Assembly: GCA_009993635.1 (NCBI GenBank)
Contig: JAACTC010000006.1
Coordinates: 1 to 64,000, forward strand
Direction of reading: 5' to 3'
Length of the DNA: 64,000 nucleotides
Origin: Erythrobacter sp.
GTDB lineage: Bacteria; Pseudomonadota; Alphaproteobacteria; Sphingomonadales; Sphingomonadaceae
Shown here: in pieces, positions 25,763 to 37,408 of the stretch
How positions within the stretch are numbered: the first letter of the stretch is position 1
How the letters are laid out: each line of letters starts with the position of its first letter
Notes under the pieces: generated by a model
Told to the model about the DNA's origin: nothing
Seen by the model: the letters and a program-made list of their open reading frames with translations, nothing else
Database searches by the model: none
Made by a program: the position numbers and the translations under genes

Positions 25763-26125
25763 CTAGACGACGTTCATGCGCGAGGCGAGCAGCTTCTGCA
25801 ATGCCTCGGTATTGGTGAACTTGCCGACCTTGAATTCGATCGGCGGGTGGCCCGAAAGGAACACCGCGATCTCCGCATCAATATCGATCGTGCCCGCGCT
25901 GGTGATGGAGAACGCGGTGATCGAGCGATAGGGGACGGTCAGGTATTCCTTCTTGTTGCCAAGAATGCCCTGCACATCGACATAAATCAGCCGCCAGTCG
26001 GTGAACGCGATCCAGTCGCGGATCGTGCGGAAGGCGAAGTAGACTTCCTCGCCTTCGACCAGCGCGTGGCCGTGATTGTCCACGAAGCCTTGCGGCGTGG
26101 TCTGCGTCTGATTGAGAATCCCCAT
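25763..26125 (-). CDS. Bacterial PH-domain protein
   Basis: A 120-residue cytoplasmic protein matching the bPH (YokE/PF08000-type) fold. It has GEEVYFAFRTIRDWIAFTDWRLIYVD, then a KKEYLTVPYRSITAFSI strand and a C-terminal helix (NTEALQKLLASRM). Such domains often mediate assembly or membrane association. It starts 4 bases after the pntAA stop, so it is co-expressed with transhydrogenase. Confidence 0.78.
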   Translation of the reverse strand: MGILNQTQTTPQGFVDNHGHALVEGEEVYFAFRTIRDWIAFTDWRLIYVDVQGILGNKKEYLTVPYRSITAFSITSAGTIDIDAEIAVFLSGHPPIEFKVGKFTNTEALQKLLASRMNVV

Positions 26126-26129
26126 CCGC

Positions 26130-27251
26130 TTACCCCTCGTTCAGCCGCGCGTTGACCACCTGGCCTGCCTTGGTCAGCCGCACCGCATCGCCGATCTCTT
26201 CGTCAAGAACCGGCTCGCCTGCCTCCCCATCCCAGAAGGCGGAGAGGAAATTGTAGAGGTTGCGCGCGAACAGCGCACTCGCATCCGGCGCCAGATGCGC
26301 GGGCGTGTTGGCGTAACCCATGATGGTCACCCCATGCCGGTTAACCAGCTGGTCCGCCACTGCGCCTTCGACATTGCCCCCCTGCGGCACAGCAATGTCG
26401 AAAATGACGCTGCCCGGTTTCATGCTGGCGATCTGTTCGTCGGTGATCAGGCGCGGTGCCGGTCGGCCCGGAATCAGCGCGGTGGTGATCACGATATCCT
26501 GCTTGGCGATATGTTCGGAGACGAGCTTGGCCTGTGCGGCCTTGTACTCGTCGCTCATCTCGCTGGCATAGCCGCCGGTGCCCTCGCCCTCGATCCCGCC
26601 TTCCTCGACGAAGATCGCCTTGGCGCCCAGCGATTCGATCTGTTCACGCGTGGCGGAGCGGACATCGGTGGCGGAAACCTGTGCGCCCAGCCGCTTGGCC
26701 GTGGCGATCGCCTGAAGGCCTGCAACACCCACGCCCATCACGAAAACGCGCGCGGCCTGCACGGTGCCCGCAGCCGTCATCATCATCGGGAAAGCGCGGC
26801 CATACTGGTCCGCCGCGGCGATCACCGCCTTGTAGCCCGAAAGGTTGGACTGGCTGGAAAGCACATCCATGCTCTGCGCGCGCGTAATGCGCGGCATGAA
26901 CTCCATGCTCAGGGCTTCGAAACCGGCGCTGGCATAGGCCTGCACCCGGTCGGCATGCTTGAACGGATCGAACAGCGCGGCCACTTTCGCACCCGGCTTT
27001 GCATTGGCCAGAAGCGCAGGATCTGGCGCCTGGACGCCCAGCACGATACCCGCATCGCGCACCACCTGATCCGCAGTGCCGACGGTGGCTCCGGCGTCGG
27101 TATAGGCCGCGTCCGAGATGGAGGCGTGTTCGCCAGCCCCCGCCTCGACCGATACATCCGCGCCGAGCGCGATGAATTTCTTCGCGGTTTCGGGTGTCAG
27201 CGCGACCCGGCTTTCGCCCGTCGCGCGCTCTTTGAGGACCGCGATCTTCAT
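26130..27251 (-). CDS. pntAA: NAD(P) transhydrogenase, alpha subunit part 1 (NAD-binding)
   Basis: The soluble domain I that binds NAD(H). 373 residues. The N-terminal MKIAVLKERATGESRVALTP and the NAD-binding Rossmann motif VMGVGVAGLQAIATAKRLGA at about 170-190 are characteristic. The following VSATDVRS and FVEEGGIEGEGTGGYA mobile-loop region is also present. The membrane part is encoded separately (pntAB), after two inserted genes. A 46-residue aa3-type subunit IV-like gene precedes it by 4 bases. Confidence 0.95.
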   Translation of the reverse strand: MKIAVLKERATGESRVALTPETAKKFIALGADVSVEAGAGEHASISDAAYTDAGATVGTADQVVRDAGIVLGVQAPDPALLANAKPGAKVAALFDPFKHADRVQAYASAGFEALSMEFMPRITRAQSMDVLSSQSNLSGYKAVIAAADQYGRAFPMMMTAAGTVQAARVFVMGVGVAGLQAIATAKRLGAQVSATDVRSATREQIESLGAKAIFVEEGGIEGEGTGGYASEMSDEYKAAQAKLVSEHIAKQDIVITTALIPGRPAPRLITDEQIASMKPGSVIFDIAVPQGGNVEGAVADQLVNRHGVTIMGYANTPAHLAPDASALFARNLYNFLSAFWDGEAGEPVLDEEIGDAVRLTKAGQVVNARLNEG

Positions 27252-27255
27252 CGCG

Positions 27256-27396
27256 TCAGGGCGCGATCAGCAGAACGACGATGAACACGATCACGCAAAT
27301 GACCGGAATTGCCCATTTCAGGCTCCCCATGAAACGTTCATAGGTGTTGTGCGCCTTTTCATAGTCCTTGGTTACGGCATCATCGGGTGCGGCCAT
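27256..27396 (-). CDS. aa3-type cytochrome c oxidase subunit IV-like small protein
   Basis: A 46-residue peptide beginning MAAPDDAVTKDYEKAHNTYE, then a single TM helix (about 28-45). This pattern, a soluble YxxAxxTYxxF helix followed by one TM, is the bacterial aa3-oxidase subunit IV family. Members of this family are often the first gene of pnt operons in alphaproteobacteria, as here. Whether it joins the oxidase or the transhydrogenase is not clear. Too short for most gene callers. Confidence 0.8.
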   Translation of the reverse strand: MAAPDDAVTKDYEKAHNTYERFMGSLKWAIPVICVIVFIVVLLIAP

Positions 27397-27628
27397 GACG
27401 AATAGATTCTCCGGTTGAAAGTCGAGTTGGCAAGCGGTCTATCGCGGCGTTGCGCCATTCTCAAGCCATTGCTGGTGCCCCTCCCCCATCGCTGCGCCGG
27501 GCAGGGCGTGCAACCTGACCGCAGGACCGGCGCCTCAGTAGCCTTAATCTGGTCTTTACCGGCTTGGGCTACATCACCCCCCTGCACCGCAATGGGACGC
27601 TTCCCTTGCAAGATGGTGGCGGGGGAAC

Positions 27629-29047
27629 ATGGCCGACCAAGACGAACGCTTGCTGATGCTGATCGACGACGAGCCCGCGCAGAGCCGGCTCGTGACCGCG
27701 CTCGCCGCGCGTGAGGGATGGCGCACCGTCGTCGTGAACGATGCCGAGACGGCGATCGCCACGCTCGGCACGCGGCAGGGGATGCAGCTGTCGGCAATCG
27801 TGCTCGATCAATGGGTGCCCGGCGATGCCGCGTGCGATCTGATCGCGGAACTGAAGAAGCGCCGCCCGGCCCTGCCGATCCTGATGCTGACCACCAGCGC
27901 CAGCCCGCTGCTGGCGGTGGAGGCCATGCGCGCAGGTGCCACAGACTATCTTATCAAGCCCGTCGCGCCAGAGCGGCTGATGCGCGCGCTGCGCAGCGCG
28001 ACCCGCGTAGAGACCAGCCGGAACGAGCTGCTCCCGCTCACCGAGAAAATGCCCGCCGTCCTCGATTTCGACGCGATGATCGGGACCGATCCCGCGTTCC
28101 GCATCGCCCTGGCGCGCGCCGCCAAGGCTGCGCGTGCGCACACCCATGTGCTGATCGAAGGCGAAAGCGGCACCGGCAAGGAAATGCTGCTGCGCGCTAT
28201 CCACGCGACCAGTCCGCGCAGCCGTGCGCCTTTCCGCCTCGTCAATGTGGCGGGCGTTCCGGTGAACTCCATCGAGTCCGCGCTGTTCGGGCATGAAAAA
28301 GGCGCCTTTGCGGGCGCGTTCGAGAGTCAGATGGGTGCGCTCCAGCATTGCGACACGGGCACGCTGGTGCTCGACGAGATCGACCGGCTTTCCGCCGACC
28401 AGCAGCAGCGGCTCGCCGCCACGCTGAACGACGGCATCGTTCGCCCGATCGGCGCGCAGCACGGCTTCCGCATCGACACGCGCCTGCTTTCCGCCAGCAA
28501 CCGGCCGCTGACCGAGCTTGCCGCGAAAGGCCAGTTCGATCCGGACCTGCTCGCCGCGATTTCGGCCACGCGCATCACATTGCCGCCCCTGCGCGAGCGC
28601 CCCGGCGACATCGCCGCGCTGGCGCGCCACTTCCTTGCGCGCATCGGCGACCAGCCGGGCCTGCGCCACCTCAGCCTTGCCGACAGCGCGCTTAACCTGC
28701 TGTGCGCCTTCGACTGGCCCGGCAATGTCCGCCAGTTGCAGGCCGTATTGTTCCGTGCCGCGGTGTTCTGCGAAAACGAAATGCTCACCGCGAGCGATTT
28801 TCCGCAACTCTCCGAACTGATCGGCGAAAAGGTGGAGACCGGCCAGCATGTGCAGGAAGCGGTCGGCGTAATGCTCTATACCGAAGACGGCAACCTGCGC
28901 CCGCTCGAAGAGATCGAGGCGGATGTGATCCGGCTGGCCATCGGGCATTATCGCGGCCGCATGACCGAGGTCGCCCGCCGGCTCGGCATCGGGCGGTCCA
29001 CGCTCTACCGCAAACTGAGCGATCTCGGGATCGACAACGCGGCCTGA
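27629..29047 (+). CDS. NtrC-family response regulator with altered GAFTGA loop
   Basis: 472 residues in three domains. The receiver (about 8-120) has D13/D14, phospho-acceptor D60 and K110. The AAA+ domain (about 145-380) has Walker A GESGTGKE (178-185) and Walker B TLVLDEID. A Fis-type HTH (about 430-470) reads TEVARRLGIGRSTLYRKL. The sigma-54 contact loop reads GAFAGA (225-230) instead of GAFTGA, so classic sigma-54 activation is doubtful. No partner kinase is adjacent. It stands alone between the pnt operon, divergent from it, and the hemerythrin-like gene. Confidence 0.88.
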   Translation: MADQDERLLMLIDDEPAQSRLVTALAAREGWRTVVVNDAETAIATLGTRQGMQLSAIVLDQWVPGDAACDLIAELKKRRPALPILMLTTSASPLLAVEAMRAGATDYLIKPVAPERLMRALRSATRVETSRNELLPLTEKMPAVLDFDAMIGTDPAFRIALARAAKAARAHTHVLIEGESGTGKEMLLRAIHATSPRSRAPFRLVNVAGVPVNSIESALFGHEKGAFAGAFESQMGALQHCDTGTLVLDEIDRLSADQQQRLAATLNDGIVRPIGAQHGFRIDTRLLSASNRPLTELAAKGQFDPDLLAAISATRITLPPLRERPGDIAALARHFLARIGDQPGLRHLSLADSALNLLCAFDWPGNVRQLQAVLFRAAVFCENEMLTASDFPQLSELIGEKVETGQHVQEAVGVMLYTEDGNLRPLEEIEADVIRLAIGHYRGRMTEVARRLGIGRSTLYRKLSDLGIDNAA

Positions 29048-29152
29048 CGTAGGCGGGTACCACTCTTCCAGGCCTCTGTCGGCGCGGAACCCGCCCGCCC
29101 ATCCCGCGTTTCCCCTTCGAATCCAAACACTCGAAACGGGGGCTATCCACCA

Positions 29153-29668
29153 ATGGATATCGTCGACTGCATCCTTGCCGACCATGACCGCCAGCGCCGC
29201 TGGTTTTCCGCACTGGACGAGGCGCGCGACGACCTCGAATCGGCGGGCAAGATCTTCAAGCGTCTGCGCGACCATCTGGAAGCGCACGCCATGGCGGAAG
29301 AGAAGTATTTCTACCCCACCCTGCTGAAACTCGGCAAAGGCGCACTCGATTCCGACAGCGCCGACGAGACGACCGAGGATGCGATCGACGATCACAACAA
29401 GATCGCCAATGCCGCCGACGCCGCGCTGAACGAAGAGGTCGGGTCGGACGCATGGTGGAAATGCGTCGACAAGGCGAACTACCAGAACAGCGCGCATCTT
29501 TCCGAGGAAGAACGCCAAGGCCTGACCGATTTCCGGCGCCGTGTGCCGCTGGAAAAGCGTATCGCGCTGGGCATCAAGTACCTCGCCTTCGAAGCCGACC
29601 ACGTCACCAATGTGGAACGCGAGGAAAAAGACCCGGACGCCTATATCGAAGAGAACGAGGCCGCCTGA
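29153..29668 (+). CDS. Hemerythrin HHE-domain protein
   Basis: A 171-residue helical protein with the HHE cation-binding pattern: H11 (ADHDRQRRWF), histidines in LRDHLEAHAMAEEKYFYP, DDHNKIAN and a later ADHVTNVERE. The pattern fits a di-iron four-helix bundle. Such proteins bind oxygen or react with oxidants and nitrosative stress. The second half (about 95-171) is an extra helical region. It follows the NtrC-like regulator by about 100 bases. Confidence 0.82.
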   Translation: MDIVDCILADHDRQRRWFSALDEARDDLESAGKIFKRLRDHLEAHAMAEEKYFYPTLLKLGKGALDSDSADETTEDAIDDHNKIANAADAALNEEVGSDAWWKCVDKANYQNSAHLSEEERQGLTDFRRRVPLEKRIALGIKYLAFEADHVTNVEREEKDPDAYIEENEAA

Positions 29669-29751
29669 GCCGGAAGCGCCCCGTCCATAGCGGCCGGGGC
29701 GCAGATCGCAGCGTCATCGACAACGCGGCCCTATCGGGTTAGCGCCCCGGC

Positions 29752-30510
29752 ATGACCGAGGGATACGACTTCACGAACCGCACCGCGCTGATCACCGGCG
29801 CAGCTTCAGGCATCGGTGCCGCAACCGCCCGCTGGCTCGACCGGCAGGGCATCGCGCGCCTGATCCTGATCGATCTCGACGGTGATGGCCTCAGCAAGCT
29901 CGACCTCTCCTGCAAGGTTGAGACCCATGCCGCTGATGTAGCCGATAAAGAGTTCTGGCAGGCACTCGAACCCAAGATCGACCGGCTCGACCACGCGGTG
30001 GTCAATGCAGGGATCGGCACCGGCGGCCAGATCGCTGAGCTCGACTTTGCCGAGTGGCGCCGCGTGATGGCGATCAACCTCGACGGGGCTTTTCTCACCC
30101 TCGCCACCGCGCTGCGCGCAATGCGCAAAGGCGGCGGCGGCAGCGCGGTCGTCACCGCTTCCGTCACCGGCCTCAAACCCGTTCCCGGTATCGGCGCCTA
30201 CGGCGTCTCGAAGGCGGCGGTCGCGCACATGGCGCGAATCGCGGCGGCGGAGAACGCTGCGCACAAGATCCGCGTCAACGCCATCGCGCCGGGCGGCGTC
30301 GACACCGCGATCTGGAACTCGCCCGAACTGCAAGCACAGTTCGCCGAGCATGGGCGCGAAGCGGTGATTGCGCAGATGGGCAAGACCACCCCGCGCGGCC
30401 GCTTCGCCACGGCGGACGAGCTGGCGCGCGACATCGGCTACCTCCTCTCCGACGCCGCAGCCAACGTCACCGGCACGGTCCTGACCAGCGACGGCGGTTA
30501 CACACTGTAG
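29752..30510 (+). CDS. Short-chain dehydrogenase/reductase (SDR)
   Basis: A 252-residue classical SDR. It has the cofactor motif TGAASGIGAAT, NAG as VVNAGIGTGG, catalytic Ser in VTASVTG, Tyr/Lys in YGVSKAAVAH and the C-terminal LTSDGGYTL. Most such enzymes oxidise or reduce an alcohol/ketone with NAD(P). The substrate cannot be read from the sequence. Single gene. Confidence 0.9.
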   Translation: MTEGYDFTNRTALITGAASGIGAATARWLDRQGIARLILIDLDGDGLSKLDLSCKVETHAADVADKEFWQALEPKIDRLDHAVVNAGIGTGGQIAELDFAEWRRVMAINLDGAFLTLATALRAMRKGGGGSAVVTASVTGLKPVPGIGAYGVSKAAVAHMARIAAAENAAHKIRVNAIAPGGVDTAIWNSPELQAQFAEHGREAVIAQMGKTTPRGRFATADELARDIGYLLSDAAANVTGTVLTSDGGYTL

Positions 30511-30522
30511 GATCGGCGTCGA

Positions 30523-31044
30523 TCAAAGCCGCTCTACGCACCGCCGCATCGAAACGAGCAATTCGTCACGATGCGGGGTGAGCGCCAGCGGCAACATCAG
30601 ATCGCCCGCACGCAGCAGGAAATAGTCCGTTTCGGCGAGCCCATCGAACGCCCCGAGCTTGAGGAAAGCGGTAACCAGGCGCGATCCGCCCGTTTCCTCC
30701 GCCACGATCATCCTTGGGCGGAAATAGTCGGTCTTCCCGTTCAGGCTCCGGACGAGCGCCTGCCCTTCCTGCACCCCGATCGGTGCGTCGGCGGCAATCC
30801 TGCCCGAATACCGGATCTGCATGGTCAAAGGATCAGACATGTAAAGCGTAACCGATTCCCATGGCGGCATCGTGCCATCGGGAAACGGCGTCGGAACGCC
30901 GGGCGCCGTGCAGAAGCTTTCGGTCCCGACCACCGTCCAGCTGCCGATCCGTTCGTAGAACCTGTCCTGCGCCGCCCCGTTGCTCGCCCCCAGGCCGAGC
31001 ACGAGAATTCCTGCAGCACATGAAAGTCGATGGAGATTGCGCAA
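30523..31044 (-). CDS. Hypothetical exported protein
   Basis: 173 residues with a signal peptide (about 1-25, ending SNGAAQ). The mature domain alternates beta strands (SVTLYMSDPLTMQIRYSG, RLVTAFLKLGAFDG) and has two Cys (SFCTAPG and RRCVERL) that could pair. Family not recognised. It converges on the SDR gene with 12 bases between the stops. Confidence 0.55.
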   Translation of the reverse strand: MRNLHRLSCAAGILVLGLGASNGAAQDRFYERIGSWTVVGTESFCTAPGVPTPFPDGTMPPWESVTLYMSDPLTMQIRYSGRIAADAPIGVQEGQALVRSLNGKTDYFRPRMIVAEETGGSRLVTAFLKLGAFDGLAETDYFLLRAGDLMLPLALTPHRDELLVSMRRCVERL

Positions 31045-31157
31045 AGCCCATATGCTCTCGGTAAGTGTCCGGCTTTGTTAGCGAAATGGCCGCAGGAAGA
31101 GTGTGACAATAGCCGTCATCTACCCGCCGTTACGCGAAAAAAACGCGGCCGCGCGGC

Positions 31158-33095
31158 TCATTGCTCCCCCAGTTCCTGAGCCAGAAGGTTCGCGACCCGC
31201 GCGCTTCCCAACGTGGAGAAGTGCACATCGTCGCGCAGGTACGGCAGGCCGTCCGCAGTCAGGTAATCGCATCCCGCAGCATCGCAGAACAGCGGCGACG
31301 GATCGACCAGGACCGCGCCCGGCACCTGCCCGACAATTTCTTCCAGCATCGCATTCACCCGCTGCGTGCCGCCGGTTTCAATCTGGTCGGCCGACAGACG
31401 GCAGGTCTCCATCGGATCGACGAAGGGCCGCCCGATGCAGCGGCGGACATGATAGCGCAGTTCGGGCTTCGCCCCCACGACCACGATCCGCCGCCCCGGC
31501 CTTGCGAAAGACCGCAGGCGCGCCAGCAGATCTTTGCGGAAACGCGCGCCTGAAGGATCGCTCGCCCCCGCGATCAGCGGCGCAAAGTCGTACCTCCCTT
31601 CCACGTCGATGCGGGGCCACGACGCGCCCACGATCACCAGATCGACGCCATCAGTGGTGGCGAGCACGCGATCCTGCAGGTCGCACTGCGCTGGCTCCGC
31701 ACTCGTCCAAGCCACGGGCCTGCACCGACCGATCGAAAGGAGGTTCGACCCGGCAAAACGGGTATAGCTGAGGATGCCGGGCACAAGGTGATTGGCCATG
31801 CTGTCCCCGATCAGCATGATATCGGGCGCGCCTTCACGCGACTGATAACAGAACGTGTCCGCCGCATCGCCATAGGCATCGCGGCAGAGCGAATTCTCCG
31901 AATATTCCCATTCCCATCCGGCAATCAGATCGTTCACTCGAGCTTCGCGCTGGCCTTCCGTAGAAAGCGGCCGGAGCAGGGCGAATGCGATGACAGCGCA
32001 AGATGCCAGCACGGCCGCAGTAAGCCGGATGATCAGCGTTCTGAACGGCCACGCCTTGCGCGCCGGTTCCTCGATAAAGCGCCAGCTCGCCCAGGCGATC
32101 AGGAACGATGCGGCAATGCCGGCCAGTCGCACCGCTTGCGGTGGCATCGCATCGTACATTATGGTCGCGAACGACAGGATCGGCCAGTGCCACAGATAGA
32201 GCGAATAGCTGATAAGGCCCGTCCAGACGACAAGCCGGTTCTGGATGAGTATCCGGCTGATAGCATTCGCCTCACCCCCAAAGACCACCAGCAGCGTGCC
32301 CAGAACGGGGAGGATCGGCGTCCATGTCGCGAAGTTGAGCACGGCCAGCGGCACCAGCATCGCAACTGCTATCAACGCAATGCCGAGTGCGACCAGCCCC
32401 CCGCCCCACCTTTCGAAATAACCCCACCCGATGCGGTTGAACACGATGGCAGCAAGACCGCCCGCCAGCAGCTCCCACGCGCGAGCGAAAGGTGAGTAGT
32501 AGCTTGCCGGCAACGTATCGAACGCCAGCTGTGCATAGAGGAATGATGCCGCAGCCAGCGCGATCGTTAGCCAGAGGCGGCCGATGCGGAAGCGAAAGCC
32601 AAGCACCAAGAGGGCAGGCCACACGAGATAGAACTGCTCTTCGACCGCCAGCGACCAGATGTGGCGAAGCGGTTTGAGCATGGAATCATAGTCAAAATAC
32701 CCGGCTTCCCCCATCAGGTTGAAATTCTGGAAGAAGAACAGGCTGGCCACGAAATGCCGCGAAAGCGTTATGAACTCGGATCGAAGCAGCAGGATCGCGC
32801 CCGCCACCATCGTGGCGAACAGCACGATCACCAGCGCGGGCAGGATGCGCCGGATGCGCCGTTCGAAGAAGTCTCGGAAGGTGAACCGCCCTTCGTCCAC
32901 CCGGTCGATCACGATGCGCGTGATCAGCAGGCCGGAGATGACGAAGAAGACGTCGATTCCGAAAAAGCCACTTGGCACCACCTCGGGGAAGGTATGCCCC
33001 AGCAGGACGCCAAGGATCGCGACACCGCGCAACCCGTCAATATCCCGCCGATATGTGCTCTGCCCCGCCCGGTTGGCGATTGTCGCCCCGGTCAT
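31158..33095 (-). CDS. Membrane O-acyltransferase with SGNH domain (OafA/YrhL-like)
   Basis: 645 residues. Ten TM helices (about 20-375) form the acyltransferase-3 domain, opening with YRRDIDGLRGVAILGVLLGH, whose His is catalytic. A periplasmic SGNH domain (about 410-645) has the nucleophile segment LIGDSMANHL and a terminal DDVHFS block. Such proteins O-acetylate surface polysaccharides. Start at ATG 33095, which shares a base with the folP stop (TAATG), so expression follows folP. A short poly-T preceded by GC-rich sequence lies after its stop on this strand (31157-31137). Confidence 0.9.
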   Translation of the reverse strand: MTGATIANRAGQSTYRRDIDGLRGVAILGVLLGHTFPEVVPSGFFGIDVFFVISGLLITRIVIDRVDEGRFTFRDFFERRIRRILPALVIVLFATMVAGAILLLRSEFITLSRHFVASLFFFQNFNLMGEAGYFDYDSMLKPLRHIWSLAVEEQFYLVWPALLVLGFRFRIGRLWLTIALAAASFLYAQLAFDTLPASYYSPFARAWELLAGGLAAIVFNRIGWGYFERWGGGLVALGIALIAVAMLVPLAVLNFATWTPILPVLGTLLVVFGGEANAISRILIQNRLVVWTGLISYSLYLWHWPILSFATIMYDAMPPQAVRLAGIAASFLIAWASWRFIEEPARKAWPFRTLIIRLTAAVLASCAVIAFALLRPLSTEGQREARVNDLIAGWEWEYSENSLCRDAYGDAADTFCYQSREGAPDIMLIGDSMANHLVPGILSYTRFAGSNLLSIGRCRPVAWTSAEPAQCDLQDRVLATTDGVDLVIVGASWPRIDVEGRYDFAPLIAGASDPSGARFRKDLLARLRSFARPGRRIVVVGAKPELRYHVRRCIGRPFVDPMETCRLSADQIETGGTQRVNAMLEEIVGQVPGAVLVDPSPLFCDAAGCDYLTADGLPYLRDDVHFSTLGSARVANLLAQELGEQ

Positions 33096-34207
33096 TATCC
33101 CGGCAGGTCCGCAAAATCGGTGAGCGCCGAATCGCGCAGGCCGCGCCACACATCGCGCGCCTGCACGGTTTCGGGCACATCGTGAACGCGCAGGATGTGC
33201 GCGCCCGCATCCATTGCCGCCATCGCCAGCGCGATGCTGCCGCCAAGCCGTGCGTCCGCCGCAGCCTCCTTGCTCAGCGCGCCGATCATCCGCTTGCGGC
33301 TCGCGCCGAACAGGATCGGGCAGCCCAGCGCGTGGAACAGCGGTAGCGCATTGATCAGCGCAAGATTGTCGCCCAGCGATTTGCCGAAGCCGAGCCCCGG
33401 ATCGAGCAGGATCTTGTCGCGCGCAATCCCCGCCGCAACCGCCGCGTCGCGCCGTTCGCGCAGGGCATCGAACACGTCGAGCACCACGCTCTCGTAGCTC
33501 CCGCCCTCATGCAGGTCGTTACCCGATCCCGGCGCGTGCATCAGCACCACGGGGCAGCCGGTCTTCGCTACCAGCTCGGCAGAGCGCGGGTCGTAGCGGA
33601 GCGCGGAGACGTCGTTGACGATCCCCGCGCCCGCCTGCAACGCCGCCTCCATCGTGCCCGCGCGGCGCGTGTCGATGCTGACCGCGGCACCCATGCTGGC
33701 GGCGGCCTCTACCGCGGGAACGATGCGGCGGATTTCCTCCTCCTCCCACACCGCGTCCGCGCCGGGCCGCGTACTCTCGCCGCCAATGTCGATCATGCCC
33801 GCTCCCGCTTCGACCATCGCCGCGATCGCATCGCGCGTGCCCGCCGGATCGCCCACATGCTTGCCCCCGTCGGAGAAGCTGTCGGGCGTGACGTTGAGGA
33901 TGCCCATCACCTGCGGCTGGTCGAGCCGGATCGTCCGCGCACCCAGCTCCAGCGGCGGATGCGCCCTGCGCAGGTTGCCCCACTGCGCCTCCGCTTCGGC
34001 GCCCACGCCGTCGGGCAGCTGGCCGAGCACGCTCGCGATATTGTCTGGCGAAGCCCGCCAACGCTCCACCACGCGGCCATCACGGCGCAGGATCACCGCA
34101 AAGCGGCTGGCGTAGACGAGCCCCCCGGCAAGCCGGATGGCATCGCCATCCTCGCTCTGCGGACCCGGCGCGAAGCCGATCGGGCGGATGTAGACTTGGT
34201 CGCTCAT
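33095..34207 (-). CDS. folP: Dihydropteroate synthase
   Basis: FolP condenses p-aminobenzoate with dihydropterin pyrophosphate in folate synthesis. The core begins at about residue 97 with VMGILNVTPDSFSDGG, then DIGGESTRPGA, SIDTRRA, NDVSALR, LDPGLGFGKS and FGASRKRMIG. At 370 residues it carries about 90 extra N-terminal residues compared with the usual 280. That extension is conserved-looking, not low complexity, and of unknown role. The gene is coupled to a surface acyltransferase by a TAATG overlap. Confidence 0.95.
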   Translation of the reverse strand: MSDQVYIRPIGFAPGPQSEDGDAIRLAGGLVYASRFAVILRRDGRVVERWRASPDNIASVLGQLPDGVGAEAEAQWGNLRRAHPPLELGARTIRLDQPQVMGILNVTPDSFSDGGKHVGDPAGTRDAIAAMVEAGAGMIDIGGESTRPGADAVWEEEEIRRIVPAVEAAASMGAAVSIDTRRAGTMEAALQAGAGIVNDVSALRYDPRSAELVAKTGCPVVLMHAPGSGNDLHEGGSYESVVLDVFDALRERRDAAVAAGIARDKILLDPGLGFGKSLGDNLALINALPLFHALGCPILFGASRKRMIGALSKEAAADARLGGSIALAMAAMDAGAHILRVHDVPETVQARDVWRGLRDSALTDFADLPG

Positions 34208-34375
34208 GCGCCCTCACCTAGCCCGTTTGTTGGAAAGCTGACACACCTGACACACAGTCCAAAGACCAAAAAGCGGGCGTCCTCGTCCAAAGAGAATTCG
34301 GGCAGATCGTTGTGCACGTTTCATCGTTCCCCACTAGCGACCACCGCCAAAGTAGGACAGCCGCCATCATCCCCG

Positions 34376-35085
34376 TCAGCGCAGCGCGGCGACCAGTTCG
34401 CTTTCGAAACGGGCGGCATCTTCGCGACCCGCGCGCAGCATGGGCTTGTCGAGGTACAGGCTGACCTCCCCCTTGGCCATCACCAGCCCCGCATCGCAGA
34501 AGCCGCACAAGGTCGTGAGATCGTGCAGCGCGGTGATCAGGGTCAGCCCGTCCGCCACCATCCCGGCGAGCGCCGCGCGGGTATCGAAGGCCGCCACCGG
34601 GTCGAGCCAGTTGAAGGGCTCGTCGAGGATCACGATGTGGGTCGGGCGCGCGAAGGCGAGCGCCAGTGCGGCGCGCTGTCGCATGCCGGAGGAGCATTGG
34701 CCGACCTGCATATCGAGCAAGGCGTCGATGCCGAGCGCCTGCCAGAGGGCCGCGTTACGCGCCGCCTGCTCTGAAGGGTCGTCGCCCGCCAGCGCGAGCA
34801 ATTCGCGGATTGTCAGCGAGGCGGGCAGCCGCTCGATCGGCGGGGCTAAACCGATGGCGGTGGCGCGCGCGTCGCGGTCCTGCGCAACCTCCTGCCCGAA
34901 AATCGTGCACCTGCCGCCTGCTATCGGCAGCCGCCCCGCGACCGCGCGGAGCAAGGTCGTCTTGCCCGATCCGTTTGCACCGATCACGCCGAACCAGCCT
35001 GTCTGCGTGATCCTTGCGCTCAGGCCATGCACGATGGGTCGCCCGCTGCGGCGGATACTCAGGTCGGCAAGCTCGACCGCGAAAG

Positions 35086-35089
<4 letters not shown>
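34376..35089 (-). CDS. ABC transporter ATP-binding protein
   Basis: 237 residues with Walker A GANGSGKTTL, signature CSSGMRQRAALALA, Walker B IVILDEPFNWLD and switch His (TALHDLT). The signature reads SSGMRQR rather than LSGGQ, a variant common in small export ATPases. Start at ATG 35089, overlapping the upstream permease stop (ATGA). A longer open frame to 35947 is antisense-like noise. Confidence 0.88.
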
Positions 35090-37337
<2,248 letters not shown>

Positions 37338-37408
37338 TCATTCTTGGTAAACGCGTATGGTTAGCGGGCGGTAAAGACGGTGCCCCGCCGCCCGCCAACC
37401 CGCACAAA

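Noticed and set aside
27569..29602. Minus-strand open frame of about 680 codons
   Set aside because: Antisense to the NtrC-like regulator and hemerythrin gene; no recognisable domain and a biased Arg/Gln/Asp composition.
34208..34375. Doubled TGACACAC near 34240 in the gap between folP and the ABC genes
   Set aside because: Two short direct repeats without wider structure; not enough to call a regulatory site.
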